Below, piece after piece: positions 5,087 to 5,420 of a DNA stretch of 5,420 nt. Below the pieces are notes generated by a model, which saw only the letters and a list, made by a program, of their open reading frames with translations, was not told the origin of the DNA and searched no databases. The stretch covers positions 1-5,420 of the forward strand of contig MFBL01000025.1 of the NCBI GenBank assembly GCA_001774945.1, in the 5' to 3' direction. A program made the translations under genes and the position numbers. Origin of the DNA: Candidatus Curtissbacteria bacterium RIFCSPHIGHO2_12_FULL_41_17 (GTDB lineage: Bacteria > Patescibacteriota > Microgenomatia > Curtissbacterales > GWA2-41-24). Each line of letters opens with the position of its first letter. Positions within the stretch are counted from its first letter, which is position 1.

Positions 5087-5420
5087 AACTTATGAACAAT
5101 AACGGCATACCTGCCCGCGCTACGGCAGGTGGGCATCGTAAAAAAGATTCGGCGAGGATTGTGTGGGATTCAAAGCCCCGGCGCGCGCCAAACCCAAAAG
5201 ACATTGAATTTCAAACCGCCGAGGTGGTGATTCCGAATCCCGAAACTGCCGGGCAGTTACCGATGTCGTTCCGCGATACGCTTCTTGGCCCCGCCTACGC
5301 CGAGGCTTCGGCGGGCAGGGAGGAAGAGCTTGACCTGTCTGCGTGCGAGCGCGCACAGGCAGGCAAGCAAAAAATGAACCGCCTCATCTGGGGCGACAAT
5401 CTGCTCGCGATGCAGGCGCT
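5083..5420 (+). CDS. Type III-like DNA methyltransferase (Mod), N-terminal part, runs off the window
   Basis: The frame is open from the ATG at 5083 to the last base: 112 codons plus two bases. MNRLIWGDNLLAMQA (98-112) is the conserved stretch just ahead of the catalytic DPPF motif in beta-class adenine methyltransferases of type III systems, so N6-adenine methylation is expected; the catalytic motifs are outside the window. RIVWDSKPRRAPNPKDIEFQ (25-44) and the VVIPNPE that follows also fit this family. The start at 5083 overlaps the stop of the preceding remnant (ATGA); an ATG three codons on (5092) is equally compatible. Residues 9-18, 69-79 and 86-95 are encoded by GC-rich palindromes and look like insertions between family-like segments. 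With its helicase partner collapsed, it may now act as an orphan methyltransferase. Confidence 0.8.
   Translation, partial: MKLMNNNGIPARATAGGHRKKDSARIVWDSKPRRAPNPKDIEFQTAEVVIPNPETAGQLPMSFRDTLLGPAYAEASAGREEELDLSACERAQAGKQKMNRLIWGDNLLAMQA
5109..5130. repeat. In-frame palindromic element 1 within the Mod gene
   Basis: ACCTGCC (5109-5115) and GGCAGGT (5124-5130) form a 7-base stem around an 8-base GC-rich loop. The stretch is translated as IPARATAGGH, an alanine/glycine/proline-rich segment unlike the flanking family sequence. Confidence 0.65.
5290..5315. repeat. In-frame palindromic element 2 within the Mod gene
   Basis: Nested arms are present: CCCGCC (5290-5295) with GGCGGG (5310-5315), and CGCCGA (5298-5303) with TCGGCG (5308-5313) around GGCT. 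It is translated as GPAYAEASAGR, a peptide type I associate with palindromic repeats scattered through Parcubacteria genes. Confidence 0.7.
5334..5363. repeat. In-frame palindromic element 3 within the Mod gene
   Basis: The 14-base arms 5334-5347 and 5350-5363 pair at 11 Watson-Crick positions plus two G-T pairs, with a two-base centre. It is translated as part of SACERAQAGK, directly before the conserved MNRLIWGDN. Confidence 0.65.

Noticed and set aside
4849..5136. Open frames on both strands across 4814-5136
   Set aside because: They run through a strong terminator and a promoter element and carry no recognisable sequence; only the last codons of the + frame (VVDDMIK) are used, as a remnant C-terminus.
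5120..5356. Open frame on the - strand near the right end
   Set aside because: It is antisense to the Mod gene and consists largely of the palindromic elements read backwards (proline/arginine-rich); the + strand frame has clear family motifs.
5109..5363. Three GC-rich hairpins considered as a CRISPR array or terminators
   Set aside because: Their sequences and spacings differ, no T tracts follow, and all lie in frame within a coding region.

Overview
The window looks like an accessory, defence-rich stretch of a bacterial chromosome, most likely from the Candidate Phyla Radiation (Patescibacteria, Parcubacteria-like). That placement is inference. It rests on three GC-rich palindromic elements carried in frame inside a methyltransferase ORF, an acidic gene with a YVGDPWQRM motif that I associate with CPR genomes, the lack of clear Shine-Dalgarno sequences, and a promoter that would give leaderless mRNAs. 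No rRNA, tRNA or CRISPR array was seen.

Layout, left to right. (1) 1-571: 3' end of a small amphipathic helical protein gene, then a four-helix membrane protein gene whose promoter lies inside the end of the upstream gene. (2) 572-732: hairpins including a likely terminator, then a candidate promoter. (3) 733-3137: an AT-rich operon on the + strand with a probable type II restriction endonuclease, an overlapping DNA methyltransferase, and a third small acidic gene that looks 3'-truncated. (4) about 3155-4169: a GC-rich IS5-type insertion sequence with an intact-looking DDE transposase on the - strand. (5) 4188-4824: a second, diverged copy of the helical protein / membrane protein pair with the same embedded promoter. 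(6) 4825-4965: a strong terminator, then a second copy of the candidate promoter. (7) 4966-5086: a collapsed gene, seemingly the first 29 codons and last ten or so codons of a larger helicase-like gene. (8) 5083 to the window end: the start of a type III (Mod-like) DNA methyltransferase, in ATGA overlap with the collapsed gene.

The main observation is architectural. The unit [helical protein - embedded promoter - membrane protein - terminator - bipartite promoter element] occurs twice in direct orientation about 4.25 kb apart. Each copy stands immediately upstream of a different restriction-modification locus. The protein pairs have clearly diverged (40 of 50 residues identical in the shared part of the helical protein), so this is an old duplication or repeated use of one genomic context, not an assembly artefact. 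Between the copies sit the type II R-M genes and the insertion sequence, a mosaic that recombination between the copies could in principle remove. The type II R-M pair appears intact. The right-hand type III-like locus appears to have lost its helicase partner and may be an orphan methyltransferase.
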